From Lachnospiraceae bacterium OM04-12BH (GTDB taxonomy: Bacteria; Bacillota; Clostridia; Lachnospirales; Lachnospiraceae), in assembly GCA_003490145.1 (NCBI GenBank), contig QULQ01000001.1:248001-312000 (forward strand): a stretch of DNA of 64,000 bases. Direction: 5' to 3'. Positions 40,483-51,252 of this stretch are shown in pieces (the first letter of the stretch is position 1; every line of letters begins with the position of its first letter). Below the pieces are notes generated by a model. The model made no database searches, was not told the origin of the DNA, and was given only the letters and a program-made list of their open reading frames with translations. The translations under genes were made by a program, and so were the position numbers.

Positions 40483-40827
40483 ATGGGCAGACAAGAAAAT
40501 TACGAAACACCGGAAGAAAACGATGAGGAAATGACCGTCACCCTGGATCTTGATGATGGCACCAGTGTTACCTGTGCGATCGTTACGATCCTGACAGTAA
40601 ATAATCGGGACTATATCGTCCTGCTTCCTCTGGAAGAGGATGGGGAAAACCATGATGGAGAAGTCTGGTTTTACCGTTACAGCGAAGATGAAAATGATCC
40701 CAATGCTGAGCCTGTTCTTGACTATATCGACAGTGATGAGGAATATGATCAGGTTGCAGAGGCCTTTGATGAATATCTGGATAATGCAGAATTTGATGAG
40801 ATCATGGACGATTCCACGGAAGACTGA
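40483..40827 (+). CDS. DUF1292 acidic protein
   Basis: A 114-aa strongly acidic cytoplasmic protein of the DUF1292 (YrzB-like) family. The conserved core is VTLDLDDGTSVTCAIVTILTVNNRDYIVLLPLEE and, after an acidic loop, EVWFYRYSED. Function is unknown. In many Firmicutes a DUF1292 gene sits near alaS and yrrK; here it stands alone. The ATG at 40483 follows GGAAGGA; the ATG at 40471 lacks a site. Its end overlaps the convergent helicase gene by 26 bp. Confidence 0.82.
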   Translation: MGRQENYETPEENDEEMTVTLDLDDGTSVTCAIVTILTVNNRDYIVLLPLEEDGENHDGEVWFYRYSEDENDPNAEPVLDYIDSDEEYDQVAEAFDEYLDNAEFDEIMDDSTED

Positions 40828-42622
40828 TATCACACAGGAAGCGGGTCAGTTTCCGGTTCCGTTCTCCTGTATAATACAGAAACAGTTGTTCTCTGGCTCT
40901 TGTTATGGCAACATACAGGAGCCTTCTTTCTTCTTCAAGCTCTTTTTCTTCCTTTACCTTCCTGTCAGGAATAACTCCTTCATTCAGATCCGGTAAAAAC
41001 ACACTTTGAAATTCAAGCCCTTTGGCTGCATGCATGGTAAGCACGGTTATGCCTTCTTCTGTCTGCTCTTCTTCACATGGCGTTTTCTTTCTCATCTTAT
41101 CAAAGAAATCATCCACACTCTCGCCTCTTTCAGCCAGCCGGCATCCTTCCTGTAATTCATCCAGTATTTTCATGGTTCCTGCTTTATCCCCGGGATATTT
41201 TGAAAGGAGATAGTTTTCGTAGCCTAGCTGCTTCCGGAAGCAGCGGACTGCCTGTAAAAAAGACAGTTTTTCTGCAAGCAGAAGTCCGGCAAAAAGGGGT
41301 TCTATCCTTGCACACATTTCTTTGTTCTGTCTGTAATAAGAGAGTATCTCTTTCCTGGAAACACGCTCTGAAAGAAGTGCTTTACTGGAAAGATATCTGT
41401 CTGGTTTATTCATGAACCGCAGAAAATCACTTCGTTTTTCTCCCTCCTTACAGAACCTGAGAAAGGAACGGATATCCTCTGCCACTTCTCCTTCAAAAAC
41501 ATTTTGAGCTTTTTTCCCTTTTCTTTTCACCGGTATTTTATGTTTCGTAAGTAATTCTTCATATAAAATTGCTTCCCGGTTTGTTCTGAGGATCACAGCA
41601 CTCTCGTAAAGCTCCTTTTTGTCAAGACTCCTGATATCATCAAGAAGCTTTTCTTCCTCCAGCATTCTTGTTTCACAGCAGTATCCTTTTATTTTGCCAC
41701 CGGCCTTGCCGGCATGTATCTCCTTCCGGATCCGATCTTTATTTTTTTTTACAACTTCTGTCGCAAAATGGACGATCCTTTCACCGCTCCGGTAGTTATC
41801 TGTCAGAAATAACACCTTTTCTTCCGGATAATCCTGTGAAAACTGTTTCATGATCCCCGGAACGGACCCCCGGAATCCATAAATGGACTGGTCATCATCT
41901 CCCACCACAAAGATATTTTTCTCTTTACCGACAAGAAGTTTTATCAGTTCATACTGTGTCAGGTTAACATCCTGAAATTCATCCACCAGAAGATAGCGGA
42001 TGCGATGCTGCCATTTTTCTCTGTAAGCTGCATTCTCCTGTAGTAAAACAAGACTTTGCAGGATCAGGTCATCGAAATCGCAAAGCCCCCGCTCATTCAT
42101 GAAGGCAGTGTAATCATTTAAGAGAAGCTGCAGGCTTCCCTGCGGAATTCCGAAGTCCTTCCCGGAAAAAGAAATGCCATTCTTTATACGGCTGATCTCA
42201 GACAGAAGCTCTGCTGCAAATCCGGCTGAACACATACGTTCAAAACCTCTGTTTTTCAGAAGCTCTTCCATGATTCTGATTCGTTTATTTTCACTTGTAA
42301 GGGAAGCATGATAGCCCCTCCGCTCTTTCAGAATAGAATAGCAAATACCGTGGATCGTACCAAAGTGTGCCACATTTCCCAATCCCTTAGTAAGGCACTG
42401 GCTTCTTTCATCTGCAAGGAATCTGCTTTGCATTTCCCCGGCTGCTGCTTTTGTATAAGTAATTGTGAGTATACTGTCAGGACTGATCTGACGGTTGAAT
42501 ATAAGATAAAAGATTCTCTGAATGATCGTAAAGGTTTTGCCGGAGCCTGGACCTGCAACGACTCTTGCAGGTCCTTCTCCGTGCATAATTGCTTCCAGCT
42601 GGATTTTACTTGGCTGCTGCAT
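40802..42622 (-). CDS. UvrD/PcrA-like superfamily I DNA helicase
   Basis: A 606-aa helicase, shorter than PcrA (about 740). Motifs in order are Walker [32 protein letters not shown] (motif II), [13 protein letters not shown] (motif III), FLTDNYRS (motif IV), [22 protein letters not shown] (motif V) and YVAITRARE (motif VI). It unwinds DNA 3' to 5' and probably acts in repair or replication-fork upkeep. The ATG at 42622 overlaps the gltX stop by 17 bp, with a weak ribosome binding site, so translational coupling is likely. Its C terminus lacks the PcrA tail. Confidence 0.88.
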   Translation of the reverse strand: MQQPSKIQLEAIMHGEGPARVVAGPGSGKTFTIIQRIFYLIFNRQISPDSILTITYTKAAAGEMQSRFLADERSQCLTKGLGNVAHFGTIHGICYSILKERRGYHASLTSENKRIRIMEELLKNRGFERMCSAGFAAELLSEISRIKNGISFSGKDFGIPQGSLQLLLNDYTAFMNERGLCDFDDLILQSLVLLQENAAYREKWQHRIRYLLVDEFQDVNLTQYELIKLLVGKEKNIFVVGDDDQSIYGFRGSVPGIMKQFSQDYPEEKVLFLTDNYRSGERIVHFATEVVKKNKDRIRKEIHAGKAGGKIKGYCCETRMLEEEKLLDDIRSLDKKELYESAVILRTNREAILYEELLTKHKIPVKRKGKKAQNVFEGEVAEDIRSFLRFCKEGEKRSDFLRFMNKPDRYLSSKALLSERVSRKEILSYYRQNKEMCARIEPLFAGLLLAEKLSFLQAVRCFRKQLGYENYLLSKYPGDKAGTMKILDELQEGCRLAERGESVDDFFDKMRKKTPCEEEQTEEGITVLTMHAAKGLEFQSVFLPDLNEGVIPDRKVKEEKELEEERRLLYVAITRAREQLFLYYTGERNRKLTRFLCDISLPWNRP

Positions 42623-44072
42623 TTTGAAGTAATTCAATTCCTTTTCTGATTCGATTAATAGATTCCTCTTTACCGAGGATCTCCATGATCTCTGTTGCAC
42701 CCGCAGGTGTCATCTGCTTACCGGATACCGCTGTTCTTACCGGCCAGAGTACATAACCGTTCTTGTACTCATGTTCTGCTGCAAAGGTTGTCAGAAGCTG
42801 ATACAGGGCATCATTGGAATAATCCTCCTGCTGTTCGAATACTGGACATAATTCCTGAAGTACAGCAAGAGATGTTTCCTTATTGGTCTTCATTTTCTTA
42901 TGTGTATACATTTCCGGATCATATTCCGGCAGTGTCTCAAAGAAGTCTATCAGATCACAGATATCCGGAAAAACTTCAATTCTTGTTTTCACCATGGCTG
43001 CGATCTTGTGAAGATCCAGATCCTTTTTAATGACACTCTTTAAATAAGGCTCTGCCATGGTATAGAAAGCCTCGTCAGCCATGGCCTTGATATATTCCCC
43101 ATTCATCCATTTCAGCTTCATATAGTCAAAAACAGAAGGAGACTTATTGATTCTATGATAATCAAATTCTTTGATCAGTTCATCCAGAGAAAAGATCTCA
43201 CGATTATCTTCCGGACTCCAGCCAAGCAGTGCAATGTAGTTCACAACTGCCTCAGGAAGAAATCCCTGTTCAAGCAGATCCTCAAAGGAAGAATGTCCAC
43301 TTCTCTTGGACAGCTTCTTGTGATTTTCATCCGTGATCAGCGGCAGATGGATATAAACCGGAGATTTCCAGCCAAATGCATCATAGAGCCGCTGATATTT
43401 CGGTGAGGATGACAAATATTCATTTCCACGTACCACATGGGTGATATTCATGGTATGATCATCCACTACATTGGCAAAATTGTAAGTCGGGTAGCCGTCT
43501 GACTTGATCAGTATCATATCATCCAGCTCTGCATTTTCTACAGTAATGTCTCCATATAATTCATCATGGAATGTAGTGGTTCCTTCCATGGGGATATTCT
43601 GTCTGATTACGAATGGCTTGCCCTCTGCCAGATTCTTCTCTACTTCCTCCTTACCAAGATGCAGGCAGTGCTTGTCATAGATCATGATCTCTTTGCCTTC
43701 TACTACCTCTGTCTTCAGCGTGGAAAGACGTTCCTTATCACAGAAGCAATAATATGCCTCTCCCTTTTCAATGAGTTCCTTGGCATATTTCATGTAGATG
43801 CCAGTTTTCATACGTTCGCTCTGTACATAGGGACCGTAACCGCCATCCTTATCCGGACCTTCGTCATGGGTAATACCGGCTTTGGCAAGCGTATCATAAA
43901 TGATATCTACAGCACCCTCTACAAAACGCTCCTGATCGGTATCTTCGATCCTGAGCATAAAATCTCCACCAGCATGCTTGGCAATTAAAAACTCATACAG
44001 GGCGGAACGCAGATTTCCTACGTGCATCCTTCCTGTCGGACTTGGTGCAAATCTTGTTCTGATCTTTGTCAT
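42606..44072 (-). CDS. gltX: Glutamyl-tRNA synthetase
   Basis: A 488-aa class I aminoacyl-tRNA synthetase that charges tRNA-Glu. The HIGH motif is H17-V-G-N, in [13 protein letters not shown], and the KMSKS motif is K253-L-S-K-R. The C-terminal anticodon-binding region is intact. In most Firmicutes GltX is non-discriminating and also charges tRNA-Gln; no glnS gene lies in the window. AGGAG precedes the ATG at 44072. The [FeFe] hydrogenase gene ends 26 bp away. Confidence 0.96.
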   Translation of the reverse strand: MTKIRTRFAPSPTGRMHVGNLRSALYEFLIAKHAGGDFMLRIEDTDQERFVEGAVDIIYDTLAKAGITHDEGPDKDGGYGPYVQSERMKTGIYMKYAKELIEKGEAYYCFCDKERLSTLKTEVVEGKEIMIYDKHCLHLGKEEVEKNLAEGKPFVIRQNIPMEGTTTFHDELYGDITVENAELDDMILIKSDGYPTYNFANVVDDHTMNITHVVRGNEYLSSSPKYQRLYDAFGWKSPVYIHLPLITDENHKKLSKRSGHSSFEDLLEQGFLPEAVVNYIALLGWSPEDNREIFSLDELIKEFDYHRINKSPSVFDYMKLKWMNGEYIKAMADEAFYTMAEPYLKSVIKKDLDLHKIAAMVKTRIEVFPDICDLIDFFETLPEYDPEMYTHKKMKTNKETSLAVLQELCPVFEQQEDYSNDALYQLLTTFAAEHEYKNGYVLWPVRTAVSGKQMTPAGATEIMEILGKEESINRIRKGIELLQNAAAK

Positions 44073-44098
44073 GATTTTCTGTTCTCTCCTGTCCCTAT

Positions 44099-45592
44099 TT
44101 ATTCTGTTATATCCCTGTCAGGGATCTTCTTATCTGCTGCAGCTTTGAAGCCTGCCACTTCCTTCATGGCCTGTGGAATGGCTATATTCGTGCCGGCTCC
44201 GGCAACACATCCGCCAGGACATGCCATACCTTCGATCAGGCAGCCATTTTTCTTACCGGCCTTCGCAAGCATCAGGATCTTCTTGCATTCCGTCAGACTT
44301 TCTGCATGCTCAATATGCACATTGATATCCGGATAATATTCCCTGATACATTCTTCGATCGCACTGGCTACACCGCCTGCCACTCCATATCCTCTTCCGG
44401 CTCCGGTTGCATCGTTTAAAGGCTCTCCTGGCTGCATATTATCAAGCAGCAGTCCTTTTGCCTCAAACATTCCCTGAAGCTCTTCAAAGGTAATAACGAA
44501 ATCCACATCGGAACGTACTGTTCTTCTGGATGCCTCCAGCTTTTTGGAGGCACATGGACCGATAAACACCACACTGGCATCAGGATGTTCCTTTTTAATT
44601 TCTCTTGCAGTGGCTACCATAGGCGTCAGAGCATTGGATATATTGTCAATCGTTTCCGGGAAGAACTTCTTAGCCAGCATTGCCCAGGATGGACAACAGG
44701 ACGTCAGAAGAAATGGTACTTTTCCGGTGGCTACTTCCTTCGCATAATGCTCTGCCTCTGCCATGGCACCATAATCGGCTCCGATTGCTGTTTCGTATAC
44801 GTCATAGAAGCCAAGCTCCTTTAAAGCCTCTTTGATCATATCCGGTGTCACCTTGCTTCCAAACTGTCCAACAAAGGAAGGTGCCACCTGTGCAATGATC
44901 TTTCTGCCTGACTGGATCGCACGGATCAGCTGGAAGATCTGGGACTTGTCTGCAATCGCACCAAAGGGACAGCTTACCATACACTGGCCACAGGATACAC
45001 AGATGTCAGTATCAATATATGCTTTGCCTTTTTTATCACTTTTAATGGCATTCACACCACAGTTGGCAAGACATGGCCTTACCTGATGGGAAATGGCATC
45101 ATAGGGACATACAGACTTACATTTACCACATTTGACGCATTTTTCCTGATCAATGATGGATTTTCCATTTTTCATGGAAATGGCTCCTCTTGGACATACC
45201 TCACGGCAGGGATGCGCAACACAGCCCATACATTTATCTGTCACTTCATATCGGTTCTCCGGACAGGCATTGCAGGCTGATGGTATTACCTGCATCAGGG
45301 GCGGCTCATAATACTTTTCATCAATATTACTTTCCTCAAGTCCCTGTGTCACATGCACCGGCTGATCCTCCGGACGCAGGGAAAGACCCATTGCCAGACG
45401 GATGCTCTCTCTGACAATGGCCCTTTCCCTGTAAATATTCCCTGACTCGGATTCGTCATAATCTACTATTTTATAGGGAAGTGCTTCCACATCATCCTTC
45501 AGATTCCTGGATTCATAGGCAAGTGAAGCTACTTCCTTGAAGATTCGTCTTCTGTTTTTACGAACCTGTGTGTCAATTCCCCGCATACTCAT
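44099..45592 (-). CDS. [FeFe] hydrogenase, monomeric, group-B-like
   Basis: A 497-aa iron-sulfur protein. The N-terminal half has several ferredoxin-like clusters: [33 protein letters not shown] and [15 protein letters not shown]. The H-cluster signatures are T297-SCCPSW (L1), GPC347ASKK (L2) and GMAC458PGGC462 (L3). The usual MPCxxK and GGGQP of group A are GPC and AGAGT here, as in the less-studied group B. It could oxidise or evolve hydrogen with ferredoxin; no electron-bifurcating partner genes are next to it. The N terminus before residue 90 has no recognised fold. Confidence 0.9.
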   Translation of the reverse strand: MSMRGIDTQVRKNRRRIFKEVASLAYESRNLKDDVEALPYKIVDYDESESGNIYRERAIVRESIRLAMGLSLRPEDQPVHVTQGLEESNIDEKYYEPPLMQVIPSACNACPENRYEVTDKCMGCVAHPCREVCPRGAISMKNGKSIIDQEKCVKCGKCKSVCPYDAISHQVRPCLANCGVNAIKSDKKGKAYIDTDICVSCGQCMVSCPFGAIADKSQIFQLIRAIQSGRKIIAQVAPSFVGQFGSKVTPDMIKEALKELGFYDVYETAIGADYGAMAEAEHYAKEVATGKVPFLLTSCCPSWAMLAKKFFPETIDNISNALTPMVATAREIKKEHPDASVVFIGPCASKKLEASRRTVRSDVDFVITFEELQGMFEAKGLLLDNMQPGEPLNDATGAGRGYGVAGGVASAIEECIREYYPDINVHIEHAESLTECKKILMLAKAGKKNGCLIEGMACPGGCVAGAGTNIAIPQAMKEVAGFKAAADKKIPDRDITE

Positions 45593-45659
45593 ACTAATGG
45601 TCTACATCCTTTCTGCATCATCATTTTATTTTTGCACAAACCTGCGAGGAAATCAAGCA

Positions 45660-46238
45660 CTATTCTGTTTCAGATCCTGTTTCTGTGTCCGTTTCTGAAT
45701 CAGCTTCAGATGCTGCAAAATCATCCATTGTCTTCTCCAGGGCATAACGTACAGAGCTTTCTATTGTATAAACAGTATCTTCGTCATTAACCCTGACATA
45801 GAAAAACCCGCCGGCATTACTGTTCTGGTCTCCAATGGTGATCACATACAGATCATCATCCCACTGCAGGGATATAGTATTCTCCGAATCTGTCAGACCA
45901 TACTGGTCAAAATCTGTCACATCTGGAATCACAAGATCTGCCGGTATTTCACAGGCATCTGTAAGAAAGCTTTCTACCTTGTCACTATCTATGGTAATAC
46001 TGTCATCATCTTCTGAAGTCCATACGTCCCCCTCTTTTTTCAGATTGACACTGGTTTCTCCCTGCGTGATCCCGATCTCTGTTACTTTGGATGAATCAAT
46101 CTCCAGTACCTTTGCTGTTACCGGCTCTTCTTCCGTCTGATGGTTTTCTTTATAGTATCCATATCCCAGATAACCGGCCATCAATGCCAGAAATAACACA
46201 ATAAGGAAAATCAGATTTCTCTTTTTCTTTTTATTCAT
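45660..46238 (-). CDS. DUF4340-domain membrane protein
   Basis: A 192-aa protein. The N terminus is basic with one membrane helix (about residues 5-23, NLIFLIVLFLALMAGYLGYGY). The rest is a secreted beta-rich DUF4340 domain with regular Thr/Glu/Ser and a Thr/Glu-rich tail. It is the third gene of an ABC cluster, 14 bp after the fused permease. In other genomes DUF4340 proteins follow gldA-gldFG, so it probably works with this transporter. The substrate is not known. I chose the ATG at 46238, 9 nt after AAAGGAG. Confidence 0.82.
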   Translation of the reverse strand: MNKKKKRNLIFLIVLFLALMAGYLGYGYYKENHQTEEEPVTAKVLEIDSSKVTEIGITQGETSVNLKKEGDVWTSEDDDSITIDSDKVESFLTDACEIPADLVIPDVTDFDQYGLTDSENTISLQWDDDLYVITIGDQNSNAGGFFYVRVNDEDTVYTIESSVRYALEKTMDDFAASEADSETDTETGSETE

Positions 46239-46252
46239 TTCCTCGTACTCCT

Positions 46253-48361
46253 TTATTTCTTTCTCCGTCTGAACCATACGATAAAACCACCCACAATGAA
46301 GAGAACCGGAAGTAATACTACGGTAACAAGGGCAATGATCATGATCGTGCCCTGCGGTACTGTCAGATAGTCTGCTTCCATACTCTTGACCGGAATAGAA
46401 ACACTGGTCTCATGAGAGGCGAAGGTTCCAAGCGATGCTGTGAAAAGCTTTACATTGGTTCCTGATACGATCATATTGGCATCATTTGTGAACATATTAC
46501 TGCTTGTATAAATGATGGCTGTTGAGGTTTCCTCTCCTGCACTCTTTTCGCACTTAACACCGATCAGGAACGGTCCGTCCTCATCACTGTCCTGTTTCTC
46601 ATAGCTGTCCACACCGGAAATATCATTTCTTAAATAGCTGTTGTCAGAAGAGCTGAGCAGCTCTGCTATTGTCACATCCTCCTTCTCTTCTGTTGTGATT
46701 CCCTGCGCATAAGGTGCAAATACATAGCTTCCATTATTATAAATGCCCGATGTAATATCATCATAGCTGATCTCAGGCAGGATATAGAAGGGATCCTGAT
46801 AATAATGCCCTCTGTCAGTTTCGATGATGAGTCCTTCCTTTACGTTTACTCCATAATAATCCAGGAGTCTGTCAATATTTTCATGGGCTTCTCCTGTATA
46901 ACAGGAAACAAAGAAAATATCACCACCCTTTTCCATATAAGAAAGCATCTTTTCTGTATCATCCGCCGAAAAATCTGATGTCGGTGCATTGATCACCACG
47001 CAGGAGGCATCCTCTGGTACTTCATCATAATCCATCAGATTAATGGTTTCATAATCCAGATTTTCCTTTTCAATCGCATTGCTGAAGGTACTGTCAAAGG
47101 AAGACTCCCCATGACCTTCCAGCAGGTAAATCTTCGGCATTTCATCACTGGTCACATAGGCAAGAGCACTGGTAAGCTGTCCTTCTCCGTCATAACCGGT
47201 CACGCTCTGTGTATAATTGGTATAGTCATAGCTATATTCATAAATATCACTGTAATCAATGACACGGCTTCTCTTTCCACTCTCCACGATCAGGCTGTTT
47301 GAAGAAACACTGCCATCCGTATACTGCAGATAAAACTTTGGATTTACCGCAGGATCCACATAAGAAACCTTAATATGGGAATTGAGTCCTTCATACTTTT
47401 TCAGAGTCTCATCCAGTGTGGTATCTGCATTGTCCTCATTTGCCAGTACATAAATCTGGATATCATCTGTAATACCATCCGCAATCTCCTTTGTTTCCGT
47501 TGTCAGGGAATACAGCTGATCTGACGTCACATCAAATACAGTATATTTCTCAGGAAGCTGTGCCACAAGCAGATTCAGTACCACGATAACGGCAAGGGAA
47601 AGCACAACCACAGAGCTGCTGTAGGTTCCAAGACTCAGTGTTTTTCTGGATAACTGGTACCTTCTCTTCTGAATGGACTGTACCGTAAGGATCAGTGCCA
47701 GTACGATCACAGAAAGATAATACAGCACGCTGGTCAAATGGAAGGAGCCATTCAACAGATTGCTGAATCTTTCTGACATATCAAAGACTGACAGAAATCT
47801 CGTGAACAGATTTCCCGTGGAAGAGATCATGCTGCAAAGACCGTTTACGATATAACCAAAAAACAGCACACCAAAAGAAACCACTGCTGCGATCACCTGG
47901 CTTTCTGTCAGGGACGAGATAAATACGCATACGGCAATGCTGGCAAGTCCATACAGCAAAAAGCCGAATACGGCCAGATAGGATTTTCCAATATCAACGG
48001 TGCCAAAGAAGCTCATCACAACAGGATACAGGGAAACAAGCCCTACTGGTATAGCAAAGATCGTAGCAAGAGCCAAAAACTTGCCAAGCACAATTCCCGT
48101 AACACTGACAGGTGAGGTTAATATAAGCTGATCCGTTTTCTGGTGCCGCTCTTCTGCCAGGATCTTCATGCAAAGAACCGGTATGGCGATCAGAAACAAA
48201 AAGGTTACGGAGGAAAGAGCATATCCGATATAAGGATAGCCCATGAACAGATCATATACCGCAAAGTAAATGCCAAGCAGCAATAAAAATGCCCCTATAA
48301 ATAAAGGTCCGAGGAACGAATGAAAATAGGACTGTAACTCCTTTTTATAGATTGCCTTCAT
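46253..48361 (-). CDS. Fused ABC-2 permease and GldG-like auxiliary domain
   Basis: A 702-aa membrane protein. Residues about 1-235 form an ABC-2 permease (GldF-like) with six helices, and residues about 265-650 form the extracytoplasmic GldG/ABC-type transport auxiliary domain (DVTSDQLYSLTTETKEIADGI), ending in a helix and an RRRKK tail. In other species these are two proteins, GldF and GldG. It pairs with the ATPase whose gene is upstream. The ATG at 48361 follows AAAGGAGG by 8 nt. Its function outside gliding bacteria is unknown, and no gliding genes are near. Confidence 0.85.
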   Translation of the reverse strand: MKAIYKKELQSYFHSFLGPLFIGAFLLLLGIYFAVYDLFMGYPYIGYALSSVTFLFLIAIPVLCMKILAEERHQKTDQLILTSPVSVTGIVLGKFLALATIFAIPVGLVSLYPVVMSFFGTVDIGKSYLAVFGFLLYGLASIAVCVFISSLTESQVIAAVVSFGVLFFGYIVNGLCSMISSTGNLFTRFLSVFDMSERFSNLLNGSFHLTSVLYYLSVIVLALILTVQSIQKRRYQLSRKTLSLGTYSSSVVVLSLAVIVVLNLLVAQLPEKYTVFDVTSDQLYSLTTETKEIADGITDDIQIYVLANEDNADTTLDETLKKYEGLNSHIKVSYVDPAVNPKFYLQYTDGSVSSNSLIVESGKRSRVIDYSDIYEYSYDYTNYTQSVTGYDGEGQLTSALAYVTSDEMPKIYLLEGHGESSFDSTFSNAIEKENLDYETINLMDYDEVPEDASCVVINAPTSDFSADDTEKMLSYMEKGGDIFFVSCYTGEAHENIDRLLDYYGVNVKEGLIIETDRGHYYQDPFYILPEISYDDITSGIYNNGSYVFAPYAQGITTEEKEDVTIAELLSSSDNSYLRNDISGVDSYEKQDSDEDGPFLIGVKCEKSAGEETSTAIIYTSSNMFTNDANMIVSGTNVKLFTASLGTFASHETSVSIPVKSMEADYLTVPQGTIMIIALVTVVLLPVLFIVGGFIVWFRRRKK

Positions 48362-49355
48362 CTTCATTTCCTCCTTTATTTTCACTCATCTGTTCTGCTG
48401 TGTCCGTATCAGGTATGCTGCTTTGATCCTCTGTCAGTTCCAGGAAAATATCCTCCAGTGATTTTTCTACCCGGTTCATGGAAAGGATCGGCATTTTATT
48501 TTCTGCCAGCGCATAAAAAAGATCTTCTCTGATATCCTCACCCGCTTCTGTCCTGATCACTGCTTTCACTGCACCCTTTTCCGGCGCATTTTCTATGGAA
48601 AACTCTGCAATTCCGGCAATAAACGGCAAAATTTTCCGTAACGCCTCTTCGTTTCCGAGAATATGTACCTCCAGTGTTGCATTTCCTTTCATCAGACCGG
48701 TGAGTCCTTCCGGTGTATCGCAGGCGGCAAGTTTTCCCTTTGACAGGATCATGATCTCATCACAGACTGCCTGCACTTCTGAAAGAATGTGGGAGCTTAA
48801 GATCACCGTATGCTTTTCTGAAAGACTCCTGATCAGCTCCCTGATCTCAATGATCTGTTTGGGATCAAGACCAACCGTAGGCTCATCCAGGATAATCACT
48901 TCCGGATAACCCAGGATTGCCTGTGCAAGACCAACTCGCTGCTTATAGCCCTTGGACAGGTTTTTGATCAGCCTTTCACTGACATCAGTTGTCATGGTCA
49001 TTTCCATAATATCCACAAGCTGCTTTTCCACTTCCTTCTTTGGAATCTTCTTCAGGGCTGCTGCGAAGCGCAGGTACTCAAGTACCGTCATATCCTGATA
49101 AAGTGGAGGAATTTCCGGAAGATAACCAATGCACCGCTTTGCCTCCTCTGCATTTTTCTGGATATCAAAGCCATTTATCCTGACAGTTCCCTCTGTAGGG
49201 GCAATATACCCCGTCATCATATTCATCGTGGTACTTTTTCCGGCACCGTTCGGTCCAAGAAAACCATAGATTTTTCCAGACTCCACCTGAAATGTCAGGT
49301 GATCGACAGCAAGGTGATTTCCGTATCGTTTGACAAGATTCTCAACTTCTATCAA
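48345..49355 (-). CDS. ABC transporter ATP-binding protein (GldA-like)
   Basis: A 336-aa cytoplasmic ATPase. Walker A is GPNGAGKST, the signature LSKGYKQRVGLAQ, and Walker B VIILDEPTVGLDP, with SSHILSE supplying the switch histidine. The last 110 residues are an acidic family-specific extension. The start is TTG at 49355 after AAGGAGGAG; no ATG fits. It overlaps the permease gene by 17 bp and forms a three-gene transporter cluster with it and the DUF4340 gene. Substrate unknown. Confidence 0.93.
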   Translation of the reverse strand: MIEVENLVKRYGNHLAVDHLTFQVESGKIYGFLGPNGAGKSTTMNMMTGYIAPTEGTVRINGFDIQKNAEEAKRCIGYLPEIPPLYQDMTVLEYLRFAAALKKIPKKEVEKQLVDIMEMTMTTDVSERLIKNLSKGYKQRVGLAQAILGYPEVIILDEPTVGLDPKQIIEIRELIRSLSEKHTVILSSHILSEVQAVCDEIMILSKGKLAACDTPEGLTGLMKGNATLEVHILGNEEALRKILPFIAGIAEFSIENAPEKGAVKAVIRTEAGEDIREDLFYALAENKMPILSMNRVEKSLEDIFLELTEDQSSIPDTDTAEQMSENKGGNEDEGNL

Positions 49356-49529
49356 AATAAGCTCCTCCTTTTTAACCCTTTGGGAAATTCATATTTACCG
49401 GGTTGTTTTTATTCTCTACCACTGTAAAGCATAATTGTGTTCGAAAATGGGAAAATTTGTGAACATTGTGTGTTCCCTCTTTCGGTCTCTCTGAAAATAC
49501 AGTATATGAAGCAGCTCGCACAAAAATGA

Positions 49530-49558
49530 TTGCAGAATCATTCTTTCAATGATATAAT
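49530..49558 (+). promoter_or_regulatory. Promoter of the SulP transporter gene
   Basis: TTGCAG (49530-49535), a 17-bp spacer and TATAAT (49553-49558) preceded by TG form a near-perfect extended sigma-A promoter. The predicted leader before the ATG at 49597 is about 32 nt. The remainder of the 240-bp divergent gap towards the ABC ATPase shows no gene. Confidence 0.7.
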
Positions 49559-49596
49559 CAAGCCGTTTGTTTTTTATTATGAGGGAGAGAAAAATT

Positions 49597-51252
49597 ATGA
49601 AAGAATTAAAACCTATGTTATTTACCTGTCTGAAGGGCTACACAAAGGAACAGCTTCTGAAGGATGTAGTCGCAGGTGTCATTGTAGCGATCATTGCCCT
49701 GCCCCTTTCCATCGCCCTGGCACTGGCTTCCGGTGTCGGTCCTGAGGAAGGTCTGTATACCGCAATTGTTGCCGGATTTCTGATTTCCTTTCTTGGCGGC
49801 AGCCGGGTACAGATCGCAGGACCTACCGCTGCCTTTGCTACTATCGTTGCTGGAATTGTTGCCAGGAACGGTATGGATGGTCTTATGCTTGCCACACTTC
49901 TTGCCGGTGTTTTCCTGATCCTTATGGGTCTGTTCCACTTTGGAAACCTGATCAGATTTATCCCCTATACGATCACCACCGGTTTTACTGCCGGTATCGC
50001 CGTAACCATTGTCATTGGTCAGTTGAAAGACTTTTTTGGCCTGACCTATGCCGAAGGAGTAAAACCGATCGAAACCATGGAAAAATTAAAAGCTGTTGTC
50101 AGCAGCTTTTCTACCATAAATCTTTATTCGGTTCTTGTGGGAGTCATCTGTCTTGCCATTTTGATCCTGTGGCCAAGGGTCTGCGCAAAGATTCCCGGAT
50201 CCCTGATCGCTGTCCTTGCAGGTATCCTTCTTGTAAAAGGTCTGCACCTGCCTGTCAATACCATTGGAGATCTTTATACTGTAAGTAACAGGCTGCCATA
50301 TCTCCACGTTCCGTCATTCAGTCTTTCCATGGCACAGACTGTATTGCCGGATGCATTTACCATTGCCATACTGGCGGCGATCGAGTCTTTGCTTTCCTGT
50401 GTGGTTGCTGACGGCATGACAAACTCAAGGCACCGCTCCAATACTGAGCTGGTTGCCCAGGGAGTTGGGAATATAGGCTCGGCACTCTTTGGAGGTATTC
50501 CGGCAACAGGTGCTATTGCAAGAACAGCAGCCAATATCAAAAGCGGTGGCAAGACACCGGTAGCTGGTATGGTACATTCCATTACTCTGCTTCTGATCCT
50601 TGTTGTCCTGATGCCCTATGCAGCCCTGATCCCCATGCCGGCCATTGCCGCTATCCTGTTTCAGGTTGCCTATAACATGTGCCAGTGGAGACCCTTTGTC
50701 CATCTTGTGAAGACAGCGCCAAAGAGCGATATTTCCGTTCTCGTCCTGACCTTTGTCCTGACCATCGTCTTTGACCTTGTCGTTGCTATTGAAATTGGAC
50801 TTTTGCTTACCTGTCTGCTGTTTATGAAGCGCATGAGTGATGAAACGGATGTCAGAAGCTGGAAATATGCAGAGGATGAATGGGATGACACTGCAAAACT
50901 GATCCATCTTCCCCTCTCTGTCAGAGTCTACGAGATCAATGGTCCTCTTTTCTTCGGCGCTGCTGGAAGAATTGCAGAGATCAGTGTCAAAGATTTTACG
51001 AAATGTCTGATCATACGGATGAGAAGTGTCCCTGCGATCGACGCCACTGCCATGAACGCACTGGAAGAATTATATAACCGCTGTTCCCGCCAGGGAATCA
51101 TTATGATCTTCTCCCATGTTAATGAGCAGCCAATGCATACCATGGAAAAAGCGGGATTCCTTGACAAGGTTGGCAGGGAACACTTCTGCACTCATATTGA
51201 TGATGCGATTGCCATGGCTACAGAGATTTCAGGAAACGTTCCATCCTGTTAA
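49597..51252 (+). CDS. SulP-family anion transporter with STAS domain
   Basis: A 551-aa membrane protein. The transport domain (about 1-400) has the SulP signature segments VAGVIVAIIALPLSIALALASG and ADGMTNSRHRSNTELVAQGVGNIGSALFGG. The cytoplasmic STAS domain (about 435-545) is intact (SVRVYEINGPLFFGAAGRI, IIRMRSVPAIDATAMNALEEL). Members move sulfate, bicarbonate or organic anions; the substrate cannot be named here. Start ATG at 49597 follows a GGGAGAG site. Its end overlaps the convergent aminotransferase gene by 35 bp. Confidence 0.93.
   Translation: MKELKPMLFTCLKGYTKEQLLKDVVAGVIVAIIALPLSIALALASGVGPEEGLYTAIVAGFLISFLGGSRVQIAGPTAAFATIVAGIVARNGMDGLMLATLLAGVFLILMGLFHFGNLIRFIPYTITTGFTAGIAVTIVIGQLKDFFGLTYAEGVKPIETMEKLKAVVSSFSTINLYSVLVGVICLAILILWPRVCAKIPGSLIAVLAGILLVKGLHLPVNTIGDLYTVSNRLPYLHVPSFSLSMAQTVLPDAFTIAILAAIESLLSCVVADGMTNSRHRSNTELVAQGVGNIGSALFGGIPATGAIARTAANIKSGGKTPVAGMVHSITLLLILVVLMPYAALIPMPAIAAILFQVAYNMCQWRPFVHLVKTAPKSDISVLVLTFVLTIVFDLVVAIEIGLLLTCLLFMKRMSDETDVRSWKYAEDEWDDTAKLIHLPLSVRVYEINGPLFFGAAGRIAEISVKDFTKCLIIRMRSVPAIDATAMNALEELYNRCSRQGIIMIFSHVNEQPMHTMEKAGFLDKVGREHFCTHIDDAIAMATEISGNVPSC

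Noticed and set aside
46253..49355. Gliding motility apparatus
   Set aside because: Only the GldA/F/G-like transporter is present; other gliding genes and a Bacteroidetes context are missing.
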